From the NCBI GenBank assembly GCA_028286405.1, contig JAQBRP010000006.1, forward strand, positions 1 to 61,639: 61,639 bases of DNA, read 5' to 3'. The first letter of the stretch is position 1, and each line of letters starts with the position of its first letter. Both the position numbers and the translations under genes were made by a program. Origin of the DNA: Candidatus Saccharimonadota bacterium (GTDB lineage: Bacteria; Patescibacteriota; Saccharimonadia; Saccharimonadales; UBA4665). Positions 25,137 to 34,168 of this stretch are shown here, piece by piece. The notes under the pieces are model-generated. The model searched no databases, was not told the DNA's origin, and saw only the letters and a list, made by a program, of their open reading frames with translations.

Positions 25137-25203
25137 ACACTCTAGAAAGTAGTATACGCAGGCTACTAAATTAGTATTGAACATATACTACTTTCTAGAG
25201 TGT
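25137..25203. promoter_or_regulatory. 20-bp perfect inverted repeat, likely operator
   Basis: ACACTCTAGAAAGTAGTATA (25137-25156) has its exact reverse complement at 25184-25203, with a 27-base spacer. Each arm contains the palindromic TCTAGA. It sits between the divergent RHH gene and rsmA, upstream of both promoters, so it is a candidate binding site for the RHH protein. A transposon-like origin is possible but nothing lies between the arms. Confidence 0.7.
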
Positions 25204-25246
25204 GTAAGTATGACGGGTAGGGAGAACTTCTTGCTACAATACGAGC

Positions 25247-26026
25247 ATGAACACACCGATTGCTAAAAAAAGTCTTGGGCAGCATTGGCTCAAAGACCAC
25301 GACAGCCTGCAAGCTATGGTTACTGCTGGTGAGGTTCAGACTGGCGATGAGGTACTAGAGATTGGGCCTGGTTACGGCACACTCACCGAGTATTTGCTGG
25401 CAGCCGGTGCCCAAGTGCGGGCCCTCGAATTTGACGATTCACTGGTGCCGGGCCTGTTGGCGCAGTTTGCCCACGTGCCCGAACTCAAAGTCGAGCAGGG
25501 CGACATTCGGACTTTTGATTTCACCAGCATGCCACCAGATTATAAAATTGTGGCCAACATACCCTATTACTTAACCAGCAACCTCATCCAGCTGATTAGC
25601 GAAACGCCCAACCAGCCAGCGGTTGCCGTGCTGCTGATGCAAAAAGAAGTTGCCGAGCGGGTGGTGGCCCAGCCAGGCAGTATGTCTATTTTGAGTATCA
25701 CGGCCCAATTTTACTGGGAAGTCTCATTGGATCGTATGGTGGGTGCCGAGCTGTTTTCGCCACCGCCCAAAGTCGATTCCCAAATTCTGGTCTTGAAACG
25801 CCGAGTACAGCCGTTGTTTGCCGACACCGATTCCAAGCAGTTTTTTCGGCTGGTCAAAGCCGGCTTCAGTCAAAAACGCAAAACACTGCTCAATAGTTTG
25901 AGCGGCGGCTTGGCTATTAGTAAGGACGAGGCTCGGGTCTTGCTGGAGCGGGCCGCCGTCGATCCAGGTCGCCGTGCTCAGACCCTGTCATTGCAGGAGT
26001 GGCACCAACTTTTACAAGCCCAATAA
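25247..26026 (+). CDS. rsmA: 16S rRNA adenine dimethyltransferase
   Basis: 259 residues, the typical length for RsmA/KsgA, which dimethylates two adjacent adenines near the 3' end of 16S rRNA in late small-subunit assembly. Marks: KKSLGQHWL, VLEIGPGYGTLTEYL (SAM motif I), NIPYYLTSNLI (motif IV) and the C-terminal VKAGFSQKRKTLLNSL. TACAAT (25235-25240) is six bases before the ATG, so the mRNA is probably leaderless. The 25-bp inverted-repeat region upstream could affect its expression. Confidence 0.96.
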   Translation: MNTPIAKKSLGQHWLKDHDSLQAMVTAGEVQTGDEVLEIGPGYGTLTEYLLAAGAQVRALEFDDSLVPGLLAQFAHVPELKVEQGDIRTFDFTSMPPDYKIVANIPYYLTSNLIQLISETPNQPAVAVLLMQKEVAERVVAQPGSMSILSITAQFYWEVSLDRMVGAELFSPPPKVDSQILVLKRRVQPLFADTDSKQFFRLVKAGFSQKRKTLLNSLSGGLAISKDEARVLLERAAVDPGRRAQTLSLQEWHQLLQAQ

Positions 26027-26069
26027 GCATTACCAAAATTTGGTTATATGTGCTATAATATAGCTTGAT

Positions 26070-26458
26070 GGGGCTGAATTTTAAGCTCGACGTTGGACTT
26101 TATCGGTTAGATCAGCAGGTCGCTTGTCAGCGTATAGACAAACCTTTACAGATGCAAATCTTAAAGAACAGGTATTAGCAACCTTCGGCAATTTTACTTT
26201 TGCCCCAGTGCGCGTACCTACAGCAGCCTAATTTAGACTGCAACGCATTACGTATGACTTCAGATAGTATGTAGCGTTTTATATCCTCTGGATGCTCGTT
26301 TAGTACTATTCGCACTCGACGCTAAGACTAGGATTGCTCACTTGGAATGTTTGTCTGTTTAGATAACCAAGTGCTAAGACCAAAAGACAGACTATGCCTG
26401 TAGACGACTAACCAAGATAAACCGGCGGACGTGGGGGCAGTACCCACCAGCTCCACCA
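26070..26458 (+). ncRNA. ssrA: tmRNA
   Basis: 389 nt. The ends form the tRNA-like acceptor: GGGGCTG (26070-26076) pairs with CAGCTCC, followed by A and an encoded CCA (26456-26458). The 5' side has the GCTCGACG-like segment typical of tmRNA. A reading frame begins at a GCA resume codon near 26155 and encodes a tag starting ANLKEQVLA and ending VRVPTAA before TAA, about 25 residues. TATAAT lies at 26054-26059. The T-arm stem GTGGG/CCCAC encloses GGCAGTA instead of the usual TTCGANT loop, which is odd. tmRNA rescues stalled ribosomes with SmpB. Confidence 0.88.
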
Positions 26459-26495
26459 TAAGAGCCTTAGATGCAAGATCTAGGGCTTTTTTGTT
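26452..26495 (+). repeat. Island attachment repeat, left (tmRNA end + terminator)
   Basis: 44 bases made of TCCACCA of tmRNA, AAGAGCC and the terminator hairpin (AGCCTTAGAT/ATCTAGGGCT plus a T-run). The same 44 bases recur at 29477-29520 with three differences, all in the hairpin loop. The two copies enclose the kinase-TPR operon, so this looks like attL of an integrated element. The hairpin also serves as the tmRNA terminator. Confidence 0.85.
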
Positions 26496-26646
26496 GGTCT
26501 GAAAGGAGTAAAGAGGACTTAATTTAGTGGTACCAACTTTTTTATCTGCGTAAAGATATAAACCACCTGGAAATAATAATTGTGCGACACTCTCAGCCAA
26601 ACAAACACTTTGGCGATTTTTAATCACTCCAACTATAATGAATAAA

Positions 26647-27606
26647 ATGCTACAAACTGGAGAAGTTGTACACCACTATGTTGTGGTTGCGCCGAAAGGC
26701 GACGGAACCTACGGGGCCGTGTTTGAAGTGCAAGACACGACCACAAACGCCCTCAACGTTGCACTTAAAATATTAACGGCCACTAGCCCGATAGCCGACA
26801 CACGCTTTAGGGCTGAGAACGGGCATCTACACACGCTTAAGGGTCATGATAGTGTGATAAGTCCTACTACACATGTACTCGATATTGGCGGTAAAACCTT
26901 TTACTGCATGGAGCTTGCCGATACTAATGTTGATAAGTACATATCTTCTAAAGCATTAGGTAATGATGAAGCTATTGGAATATTCAAAAATGTATGTGAA
27001 GGGCTGAGTCATGCCCATAACAACGGTATTGTGCACCGGGACTTACATCTGGGGAACGTATTATTAATGACTGCCGATCCTGCGCAAGCCTCCCCTCGAG
27101 TTACTGATTTTGGCATGGCAAAAGATTTTAACGGTATGAACATAAGTAGCATTCCGGCAAGCGTATGGGGAGCAGTAGAAATTCGACCCCCGGAAATATT
27201 TTTTATGCTGTGGCCAACAGCAGAACTTGAAGAATACATACGGTCGGACATATACGCTCTTGGCATACTCCTGCACAACTTATTCGATGTGCGTCCAACG
27301 GCCTACCTTTTCGGCTTAATAAACTCAGTCGTGAGCCATCTGTGGAGTAAAGGCGTGCTGGTTGACGGACAAACATTTCAAATCGATCCAACCGTAGATG
27401 ACGTCTCTCGAAAGCAGTTTTATGACGAATGGTTAAGCATATACGACCGTACTAATCAGGATAAATTAGCGGTTACATTACGTGAGCCTAATCCCGCCCT
27501 CGAAGTAGAGGTTAACAGAATAATTCAAAAATGTTGCGAACCGGACTACAATGATAGATATATGACAGTGGATGAATTGCTAACTGATGTGAGTGCAATA
27601 TGTTAA
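26647..27606 (+). CDS. Soluble Ser/Thr protein kinase
   Basis: About 319 residues forming one Hanks-type kinase domain. It has the Gly loop GDGTYGAVFEV, VALKIL with the catalytic Lys, IVHRDLHLGNVLL (HRD loop), VTDFGMAK (DFG) and an APE-like RPPEIFF. No membrane helix or PASTA repeats, so it is cytosolic. The start at 26647 is chosen because TATAAT (26634-26639) ends seven bases before it; the earlier ATG at 26638 overlaps that box. It overlaps the TPR gene by 7 bases (ATGTTAA), so the two proteins are translated together. Both lie inside the tmRNA island. Confidence 0.9.
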   Translation: MLQTGEVVHHYVVVAPKGDGTYGAVFEVQDTTTNALNVALKILTATSPIADTRFRAENGHLHTLKGHDSVISPTTHVLDIGGKTFYCMELADTNVDKYISSKALGNDEAIGIFKNVCEGLSHAHNNGIVHRDLHLGNVLLMTADPAQASPRVTDFGMAKDFNGMNISSIPASVWGAVEIRPPEIFFMLWPTAELEEYIRSDIYALGILLHNLFDVRPTAYLFGLINSVVSHLWSKGVLVDGQTFQIDPTVDDVSRKQFYDEWLSIYDRTNQDKLAVTLREPNPALEVEVNRIIQKCCEPDYNDRYMTVDELLTDVSAIC

Positions 27607-29345
27607 CACCAGGTCTTGTCGAAAAAAAAGAAGCAACGGCGATCGCAGGATCGAATAAGCCGGTCTATTCACGAAAACCAGATCCGATACAGCAATTCAA
27701 AGCAAGTGAGCGTGCAGCGCCCGGCAGTTTTATGGCTCAAATACTAGCAAAAGAAAGAGAGTTGGCAAAGCTTCGTATCAGACGGAGTGGTGAAAATCCC
27801 CGTAGTGTTATCGAAATTGGTGATATCCACTTTTTGAAAAAGAAATTTACTAAAGCCAGGGATGCATATCTTAATGCGATTAAACTCGACAAGAATAATA
27901 GTGCCGTCTACCGCAAGCTTATCAATTGCTATATAGCGCTTAATAACGTTGATTTGGCGTGCGAATGCTACGAAAACTTGATAGCTATAAATCCTCTACC
28001 TGAGTTTAAACACGAGTACGTCTTGCTAAGGCTAGCCACTGCAAACGGCGACAAGGATAAGTTGAAAGCAGTTGAAACTGATTTAAAAAACTTAGTCCAA
28101 GAAAATAATACTAATAGTCACGTATTGAATACCTACGCAATGTATCTAGGTCATGTCAGTGAAAAACCTGAACAGTCTAAGAAGTACCTCGATAAAGCAA
28201 TAAACTTGGATCCAAGCAATTTCCACGCAATCAATAATCTTGGCGTCTACTATGTTCAAACTAATCAGCTAGATAAGGCTAGAGAGCAATTTGATAATAG
28301 TTTAGAGTTAAATCCACAGTACGATGCTGGTTACGAAAATATAGCCGGCGTATACATAGCTCAAGAGGATTATAAGAATGCGCTAGCGGTCTTAGAAAAA
28401 GCTGCTGCACTCGGCGTGCGTTTATCTGATAAATGGGTTCATAAAGTCGGGTGGATATTAATTCAGCTTGGAGAATTTAAACGAGCAGTTGTCTGGCATA
28501 AACAAAAGCTACGGGAAGAGCCAGAAAATGACTACTTACTTAATAATTTGGGTTTTTGTTATCAAATGTTAGACAACATAGAAAAGGCTCAGGAGTACTT
28601 CTCTAAAGCAATCGAGTGTTTTGAGGCTAAGTTAAATCGGCCAGGTTTTATTCCCGACATACGATCTAAGCTCGAGTATCAAAACCTAATGGCGCTCGCC
28701 CAAGATCTGGGTAATGCTGACCTACTTGATGATACTGCTAAAAAATTACTGGCACTGGAGCCGTCTAGTCCTATGGGATTTTTCTTTAGAGGACAGGCAC
28801 AGAGAATGAAAAAGAATTATACCTTCGCCAAAAAGTGCTATGAAGCGTCAATTAAAGGTGAGCCAGGTGTACCGGATCCATATGTCTGCCTAGCATTCAT
28901 ATACGAGGCAATTGATAGTAACTACACGAAAGCTATAGATATACTGGAGAATGCACCGTTCAAGTCTGATGTAGCCCCACTATTCACAAACAACTTAGCG
29001 TACGCATATATCAAAAATGGGGACTTGAAGAAGGCAGAAAGTCTGCTAGCTAAAGTAAAATTGATTTCACATCCGTCACTGTTTGCGACTAGAGGACTAT
29101 TGGAGCTTTATAAGGACGATTTCAAAAAAGCTGAAAGTTATTACTCTAAAGCAATCAAAAACTTGCATGCAGATGATAAGCAGTTTGCAGAACAGGTATG
29201 GGAGTATGAGCAGGCGCTATACTGGAAAAATAATAATGACATCTTGCGGTCGCAAAAATCCATAGAAAACGCTTTAAAATTAGGTGACGTTAGTTATGCT
29301 TATGACCTTACGAAGGCACTAGAGGTTGCCGTTAAGTCACACTAG
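27600..29345 (+). CDS. TPR-repeat protein, kinase partner
   Basis: 581 residues. After a disordered N-terminal ~55 residues, about a dozen tetratricopeptide repeats run to the end, for example AINNLGVYYVQTNQLDKAREQF and NNLGFCYQMLDNIEKAQEYF. No signal peptide or enzyme motif. TPR arrays bind partner proteins, so it may scaffold substrates of the kinase encoded just upstream. The gene is more AT-rich than the glycolytic genes nearby, in keeping with an island origin. Confidence 0.88.
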   Translation: MLTPGLVEKKEATAIAGSNKPVYSRKPDPIQQFKASERAAPGSFMAQILAKERELAKLRIRRSGENPRSVIEIGDIHFLKKKFTKARDAYLNAIKLDKNNSAVYRKLINCYIALNNVDLACECYENLIAINPLPEFKHEYVLLRLATANGDKDKLKAVETDLKNLVQENNTNSHVLNTYAMYLGHVSEKPEQSKKYLDKAINLDPSNFHAINNLGVYYVQTNQLDKAREQFDNSLELNPQYDAGYENIAGVYIAQEDYKNALAVLEKAAALGVRLSDKWVHKVGWILIQLGEFKRAVVWHKQKLREEPENDYLLNNLGFCYQMLDNIEKAQEYFSKAIECFEAKLNRPGFIPDIRSKLEYQNLMALAQDLGNADLLDDTAKKLLALEPSSPMGFFFRGQAQRMKKNYTFAKKCYEASIKGEPGVPDPYVCLAFIYEAIDSNYTKAIDILENAPFKSDVAPLFTNNLAYAYIKNGDLKKAESLLAKVKLISHPSLFATRGLLELYKDDFKKAESYYSKAIKNLHADDKQFAEQVWEYEQALYWKNNNDILRSQKSIENALKLGDVSYAYDLTKALEVAVKSH

Positions 29346-29476
29346 TACCGAGTTAACCGGTGGCGCATTAACCACAGGGCAGTCATGACAGTTGTGAAGC
29401 AAGATGGTCTGGTGGCATAAGCTCACGCCATCTCATCTGTTCAGCTGCAATTGAGTGCCAACTTTTGCAAGCATGG

Positions 29477-29520
29477 TCCACCATAAGAGCCTTAGATGTA
29501 TAATCTAGGGCTTTTTTGTT
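29477..29520 (+). repeat. Island attachment repeat, right (copy of tmRNA end)
   Basis: A copy of the tmRNA 3' end and terminator (41 of 44 bases as at 26452-26495), with no tmRNA body before it. It marks the right boundary of a ~3.0-kb island and fits attR left by site-specific integration into ssrA. The hairpin can also terminate transcription. The 130 bases between the TPR gene and this copy hold a GATGG/CCATC hairpin but no gene. Confidence 0.85.
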
Positions 29521-29527
29521 AGGGTCC

Positions 29528-31207
29528 TTACTTAATTCCTAGACTACCAAGTTCGGTCAAATGCTGTTTGCGATATTGGGTAAATGCTTGGGCGCTGGCA
29601 CCGTTGCGTTTAATGAATTGATTGATGTGCTCGTCGCCGATGTGGTGGGGCATGAGCACAAAGGCGGCCCCGGCTTCGTACAGTGCTTCGGCGTCGTTCA
29701 GGGTGTCGGCGTGGCAAATGAATACCGCCTGCGAATTAGCGCCCGTAATATGACTGACCAGCACCAGGTTAGTGCGGGCATTGCTGATAGTACTAATGAT
29801 CAGCTCGGATTTGTGGACGTTAATTTCGGCTAGCAATTCAGTGTCGGTGGCATCGCCATATAAATGACTAATGTGCTGGCGCTCCAGTACTTCAATGACG
29901 TCGGGGTCGTAATCAATCACCATGTAGCGCTTTTTCATTTCGCGAAAGGTTTTTACAAAGCCGGCACCACCTTCGCTGTAGCCGATCAGCAGTAGCGGGT
30001 AGTGGGCTAATGAGCGTAGCTCTCGCTTGGTGTCGCCTCGTTCAAAAAAGCTCAACGGCTGCTGCAGCCGGCGGTACAGCCAGTCGTCGTACTTCATGAG
30101 GTAGGCCGAAATGGCAATAGTAATGAGCGCGGTGAGGGTGGCAATGGCAATTAGGTCGTGGCTGGCCAGGCCAGTGTTGGCCGCCAGCACAATCAGCACG
30201 ATCGAGAACTCACTGATTTGCGACAAGTGAATAGCAGTTTTGAAGCTAGTCTGCTTGGTGTAGCCGAGCAGGCCCAGGCTACCCATAATTAAGAGCGGTT
30301 TACTAATAAGAATAATTGCCGAGAACAGCAGGGCTGGCAGAATAGCGCTGCCCAGGTTGCCAATACCGAGCTGCTCGCCCAGACCAATAAAGAACAGCAC
30401 AATAAAGAAGTCACGCAGTGGCTTCAGCTTGCTGGCGATGGCTTGCACATAGGGCAGGTGGGCCAAGGCGACACCGGCAAACAGCGCTCCCACTTCGATA
30501 GAAAAGCCCGACCAGCGGAAGGCGCTGGCTACGCCAAAGGCCCAGGCCAGCGCAAACACGTACAAAAGCTCCTGGCTGGCAGCGAACAGTCGGCTGAGGC
30601 GCGGCAAAATGTAGCCGCCAATCAATATGAGTACGCCGGCCAAAAAGGCACCGCGGGCCAGTAGCACGGTGAAGTCGAGCGGTGCCGTACCGGTAGTGCT
30701 GCTGGTAGATACGACCAGCAGGGCAATGGTGGCAGCCAGATCCTCAACCAACAGCACGCCAATAGCAATTTGGCCGTACAGCCGGGACTGCTCTTTTTTA
30801 TCGCTCAAGGCCTTCACGACAATAATGGTGCTGCTAAATAAGAGTGCCGTGGCCATAACCAGGGCCGCTTTAATGTCAAAGCCGAGCAGGGTGGCAGTTA
30901 GCATGCCCAAACTACCGACGCCAGCTACAATCGACGCAAAAATGACAAACACCGGTTTGCCGGTGTCTTTTATAACGCCCACGTTCAGGCCCAGGCCAAT
31001 CACAAACAACAGCAGTGTGATGCCAATCTGGCTGAATGATTCAAAAGCTTCGTGGTTATGAATAACGCCGAGCAGCGACGGGCCCACAACAATGCCGGTT
31101 AGAATGTAGCCGATTATCAGGGGTTGGCGGAAGACGCGCAGCACCAGCGAGACGGCTGCGGCGATCACCAGCACAATACTTAATTGGTAAAAAATTGACT
31201 GTTCCAT
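29528..31207 (-). CDS. CPA2 cation/proton antiporter with RCK domain
   Basis: About 559 residues. Some 12-13 transmembrane helices (residues ~5-390) have the CPA2/Kef pattern. They are followed by a cytosolic RCK/TrkA-N domain with GYSEGGAGF, VIDYDPDVIEVLE and HLYGDATDTELL, which binds nucleotides and gates K+/H+ exchange in relatives. The probable role is K+ or Na+ efflux and pH control. I chose the ATG at 31207; an in-frame GTG at 31240 lies upstream. It faces the island's right boundary, 7 bases from the repeat. Confidence 0.9.
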   Translation of the reverse strand: MEQSIFYQLSIVLVIAAAVSLVLRVFRQPLIIGYILTGIVVGPSLLGVIHNHEAFESFSQIGITLLLFVIGLGLNVGVIKDTGKPVFVIFASIVAGVGSLGMLTATLLGFDIKAALVMATALLFSSTIIVVKALSDKKEQSRLYGQIAIGVLLVEDLAATIALLVVSTSSTTGTAPLDFTVLLARGAFLAGVLILIGGYILPRLSRLFAASQELLYVFALAWAFGVASAFRWSGFSIEVGALFAGVALAHLPYVQAIASKLKPLRDFFIVLFFIGLGEQLGIGNLGSAILPALLFSAIILISKPLLIMGSLGLLGYTKQTSFKTAIHLSQISEFSIVLIVLAANTGLASHDLIAIATLTALITIAISAYLMKYDDWLYRRLQQPLSFFERGDTKRELRSLAHYPLLLIGYSEGGAGFVKTFREMKKRYMVIDYDPDVIEVLERQHISHLYGDATDTELLAEINVHKSELIISTISNARTNLVLVSHITGANSQAVFICHADTLNDAEALYEAGAAFVLMPHHIGDEHINQFIKRNGASAQAFTQYRKQHLTELGSLGIK

Positions 31208-31330
31208 GAGACTTTCAAGCTTATGGTTATTAGTGTACACGACCCCAAGCTGAGAAACTGCTTGACTTGGCCTTGATTTCTCGTATATTTAAAGCATAAC
31301 TGTAATATAAAAAGGAATACGGGACACTGT

Positions 31331-33967
31331 ATGCCATCGAAAACTACCACCAAATCGTCCAAAAAGCCGAAAAATGGCTTATTTACTAAAGTAAAAGCCC
31401 TAGCAACCGGAAAAGCGAAGCCCTTTCTTGCTGTATTAATTGTCCTGGGCGTGGTGGGCCTGGGCTACTACGGCTACCTGCGTTCCAGTGCTGACACGCT
31501 CAGCAACACGCCGCCAACCGTTAAATGTGCCGCAAAACTCACTAATAAAGAATGTAATCAAAAGCAGGCCGAATCAGACGCCGCGTTTTACGCACAGCTT
31601 GGAAAAGATTGTAACGCCGCTAACCGCAAATTTAGCGGTACTAGCTGCGGTGCCTGTCAAGGAGGCTTCTTTGACAATAACGGCACCTGTAAAGCCCGCG
31701 CCAAAGTCGACTGTGCTGCTCAAAACCGCAAGCAGACCGATGATTACAACTGCGGTGATTGCAAGGCGACCTACACACTAAGTGGAACGGCATGTGTGCC
31801 AAAGCTCGTAAACTCTGCAGCGCTCTGCGCCTTAGCCTTCAAGAACTACGATGCCACGGCTAATGCTTGCACAACCTGTAAGGCTACCTACACATTAAGC
31901 GGTACCACGTGTGTGCCTGACTCAACTACGACACCCGTACCTCCTACGGCCTGTGGTGGCCAAGGCCAGGCGGCTTGTGAGCAAGCAACCGGTGTTTACT
32001 GTGCCGGATTGCACCGTGTATTCGTGGCTAAAACGAAGACCTGTGGTGCTTGTGTCGCCACCTTTACCCAAGTCGGTACCGATCTCACTACCGCGTGCCA
32101 GCCAGTACTGACACCCGACCAGCAATGTGCCTTTAACGGATCGGGCAACTGTTTGCCCGTAGCTACTGTCCGTAAGCTGTGTGCCGATAGCCATCGTCAA
32201 TACGACGCCAAAAACAATCTCTGTAAAGATGATTGTGTGAGCGGCTGGTATTTTGAGAATAATGTCTGTAACAAAGTCAGTACCGTTGATCCCGCCAAAG
32301 TGAAGGCCGGCTGTGACAAGCTCTTCCTGCGTTACGACAAAGACACTAACCGTTGTCTGACCACCTGTAAGGCTACCTACGTTATGCGTGATAACAAGTG
32401 TGTAGAGTGGACAGAAGCCAGCATGACTAAGTGGCGCTGTGACGCCTTGGGTCGCGACTGGATTCCTGCAACTGAAGCCGATGGTGATGTGGCTGGCATG
32501 CCTGCCCTCTGTGCCACAAAGTGTGAAAGCTCGACCGCAAAGTTCGTTGATACTGGCAATGATGACAATAGCTATTGTAAGGCAGGTGAAGCTGCTGGTG
32601 CCGGCGTGGGTGTTACACCTGGCATGACCCGCGAACAATGTACGGCTCAACACCGTGCCTGGATTACTGCTCTGGAAGGCTGTAGCGCACGTTGCCAGGC
32701 CGATTGGTACTTGAATGATGGTAAGTGTACTGAAGTTAAGGTGCCGGCTAATGACACCACTGATGGTGACGGTGCAGCTGGTGGTTGTTCTACTGCTGAG
32801 CAAACGGTGCGGCTTGCTGTTCGCGGCACTGCCGATGGCCCAGTCGTCACCGCCCCTGAAGTAACTATTTGTCCCGATGACGATCCGGTTGATCCACCGG
32901 CAAATACTCCTGCCGACCAGCCAGTAACGCACGATGTTGCTGTCCTCATGGACCACGCAACCTGTACGAAGCTGGGACGTGTTTGGGTTCCAGACTCTAA
33001 TACTGTCGGTAAAAAAGTAAAGGGTGGCTGTAGTACTCAAGAATGCCTAGTTAAGGGTGCTGAAGTGCGTCGCTCAAATGGCTCTGCCTACTGTGAAGGT
33101 AGTGTGGATCGAATTGCCCAAAAGGAATGCAATAAAGCCCACCGTGACTGGATCGAAGAAGTTAACGCTTGTGCTGCTCGCATTGGCGGCAAAGACTCTA
33201 AAACCAAAGTCAACGCTATGCAATGTGATCCTCCATACACCGTGTATGTGCAACACACCAAAGAGCAGGGAGTTGACGAGTGCGTGAAGCCTTCTGTCTT
33301 CCAGCGAATCCAGGGAGTAGCTCAAACTACCGGTAAGCCAGTCTCGTTCCTTGCCTCATTAGGACCAAAAGGCCTCTGTAACGTCCAGAAGAACAAGCAA
33401 TGGATTGACGGTAAGTGCGTTAAAAAGCGCGTTCCAAACCCAAGCAGTAGTGAAGGCCCAACCGCGAATGGCGGCGGCTCAGGCGGCAGCAGCGGCAGTC
33501 AAGGTGGCTCCGGTGGCTCTGGCTCAGGTAGTAGCGGCGAATCAACCATTACGGCTGCCTGGTGTCGCGATAACCTACGCCGTGGTTACGACGCCACCGC
33601 CAAGACATGTTCTCGCAGCTGTGCGTTCGCCGGCGAACAAATTACTAACTATACAGATAGCAGTAAATGGGATGTCTGTAAGAGAGCTACGGTGTGCGAT
33701 GGCTGGGATCAAGCTTGTACCGGTGGCGGTGGGACAAGTGGAAACGGTAATCAAAATACTGGATGGACAACCAAAACCATTCCCTGCTCTGAGTACTCCA
33801 CACGGGTGGGTGGCGGTGTGGGGTGTGTTGTAACCGTTGTAAAAACTGGGACTATCTGCCAGTGGAGTTCAACAATTAGGTACACAAACTATAAGACATC
33901 AGTAGCGAGCTTCCGTGATAGTGGGCATAAGATTATCTATACGTCCAGAACATGTGGGCCAGCATAA
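31331..33967 (+). CDS. Giant Cys-rich repeat surface protein
   Basis: 878 residues. A basic N-terminus and one membrane helix (residues ~36-56, no clear cleavage site) are followed by an external chain of Cys-rich modules of 35-55 residues. A typical module reads C-x(n)-R-x-YD-x(n)-N-x-C-x2-C-x-A-T-Y-x-L-S-G-T-x-C. At least ten modules are visible, some near-identical (CKATYTLSGTTCVP). A Gly/Ser linker lies near residues 712-737 and a last Cys-rich domain ends the protein. It resembles eukaryotic EGF-like or furin-like arrays in form only. Probably a disulfide-bonded stalk or adhesin. Confidence 0.85.
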   Translation: MPSKTTTKSSKKPKNGLFTKVKALATGKAKPFLAVLIVLGVVGLGYYGYLRSSADTLSNTPPTVKCAAKLTNKECNQKQAESDAAFYAQLGKDCNAANRKFSGTSCGACQGGFFDNNGTCKARAKVDCAAQNRKQTDDYNCGDCKATYTLSGTACVPKLVNSAALCALAFKNYDATANACTTCKATYTLSGTTCVPDSTTTPVPPTACGGQGQAACEQATGVYCAGLHRVFVAKTKTCGACVATFTQVGTDLTTACQPVLTPDQQCAFNGSGNCLPVATVRKLCADSHRQYDAKNNLCKDDCVSGWYFENNVCNKVSTVDPAKVKAGCDKLFLRYDKDTNRCLTTCKATYVMRDNKCVEWTEASMTKWRCDALGRDWIPATEADGDVAGMPALCATKCESSTAKFVDTGNDDNSYCKAGEAAGAGVGVTPGMTREQCTAQHRAWITALEGCSARCQADWYLNDGKCTEVKVPANDTTDGDGAAGGCSTAEQTVRLAVRGTADGPVVTAPEVTICPDDDPVDPPANTPADQPVTHDVAVLMDHATCTKLGRVWVPDSNTVGKKVKGGCSTQECLVKGAEVRRSNGSAYCEGSVDRIAQKECNKAHRDWIEEVNACAARIGGKDSKTKVNAMQCDPPYTVYVQHTKEQGVDECVKPSVFQRIQGVAQTTGKPVSFLASLGPKGLCNVQKNKQWIDGKCVKKRVPNPSSSEGPTANGGGSGGSSGSQGGSGGSGSGSSGESTITAAWCRDNLRRGYDATAKTCSRSCAFAGEQITNYTDSSKWDVCKRATVCDGWDQACTGGGGTSGNGNQNTGWTTKTIPCSEYSTRVGGGVGCVVTVVKTGTICQWSSTIRYTNYKTSVASFRDSGHKIIYTSRTCGPA

Positions 33968-34168
33968 CACTGCTCAGTGTGCCCGCTTTGCCGAGGCTGG
34001 CAGGCGGGCAGGCATAAACCATTGACTCAGAATAATAATCATGCTAATGTATAGGTATTGTTATTGATGAATCCGGGTTGTTTTAGTTAGTATTACTCGA
34101 TTTCATAATCACAATCGACGTAACACTAATGAGCCAAAAGGCTCTACTAAAACGAAGGATTCTTTTTA

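Noticed and set aside
29440-29476. A remnant of the rsmA 3' end just before the right tmRNA-end copy
   Set aside because: CCAACTTTTGCAAGC resembles the rsmA ending CCAACTTTTACAAGC, but the match is short and gapped, and the order (no tmRNA body between) does not fit a simple duplication.
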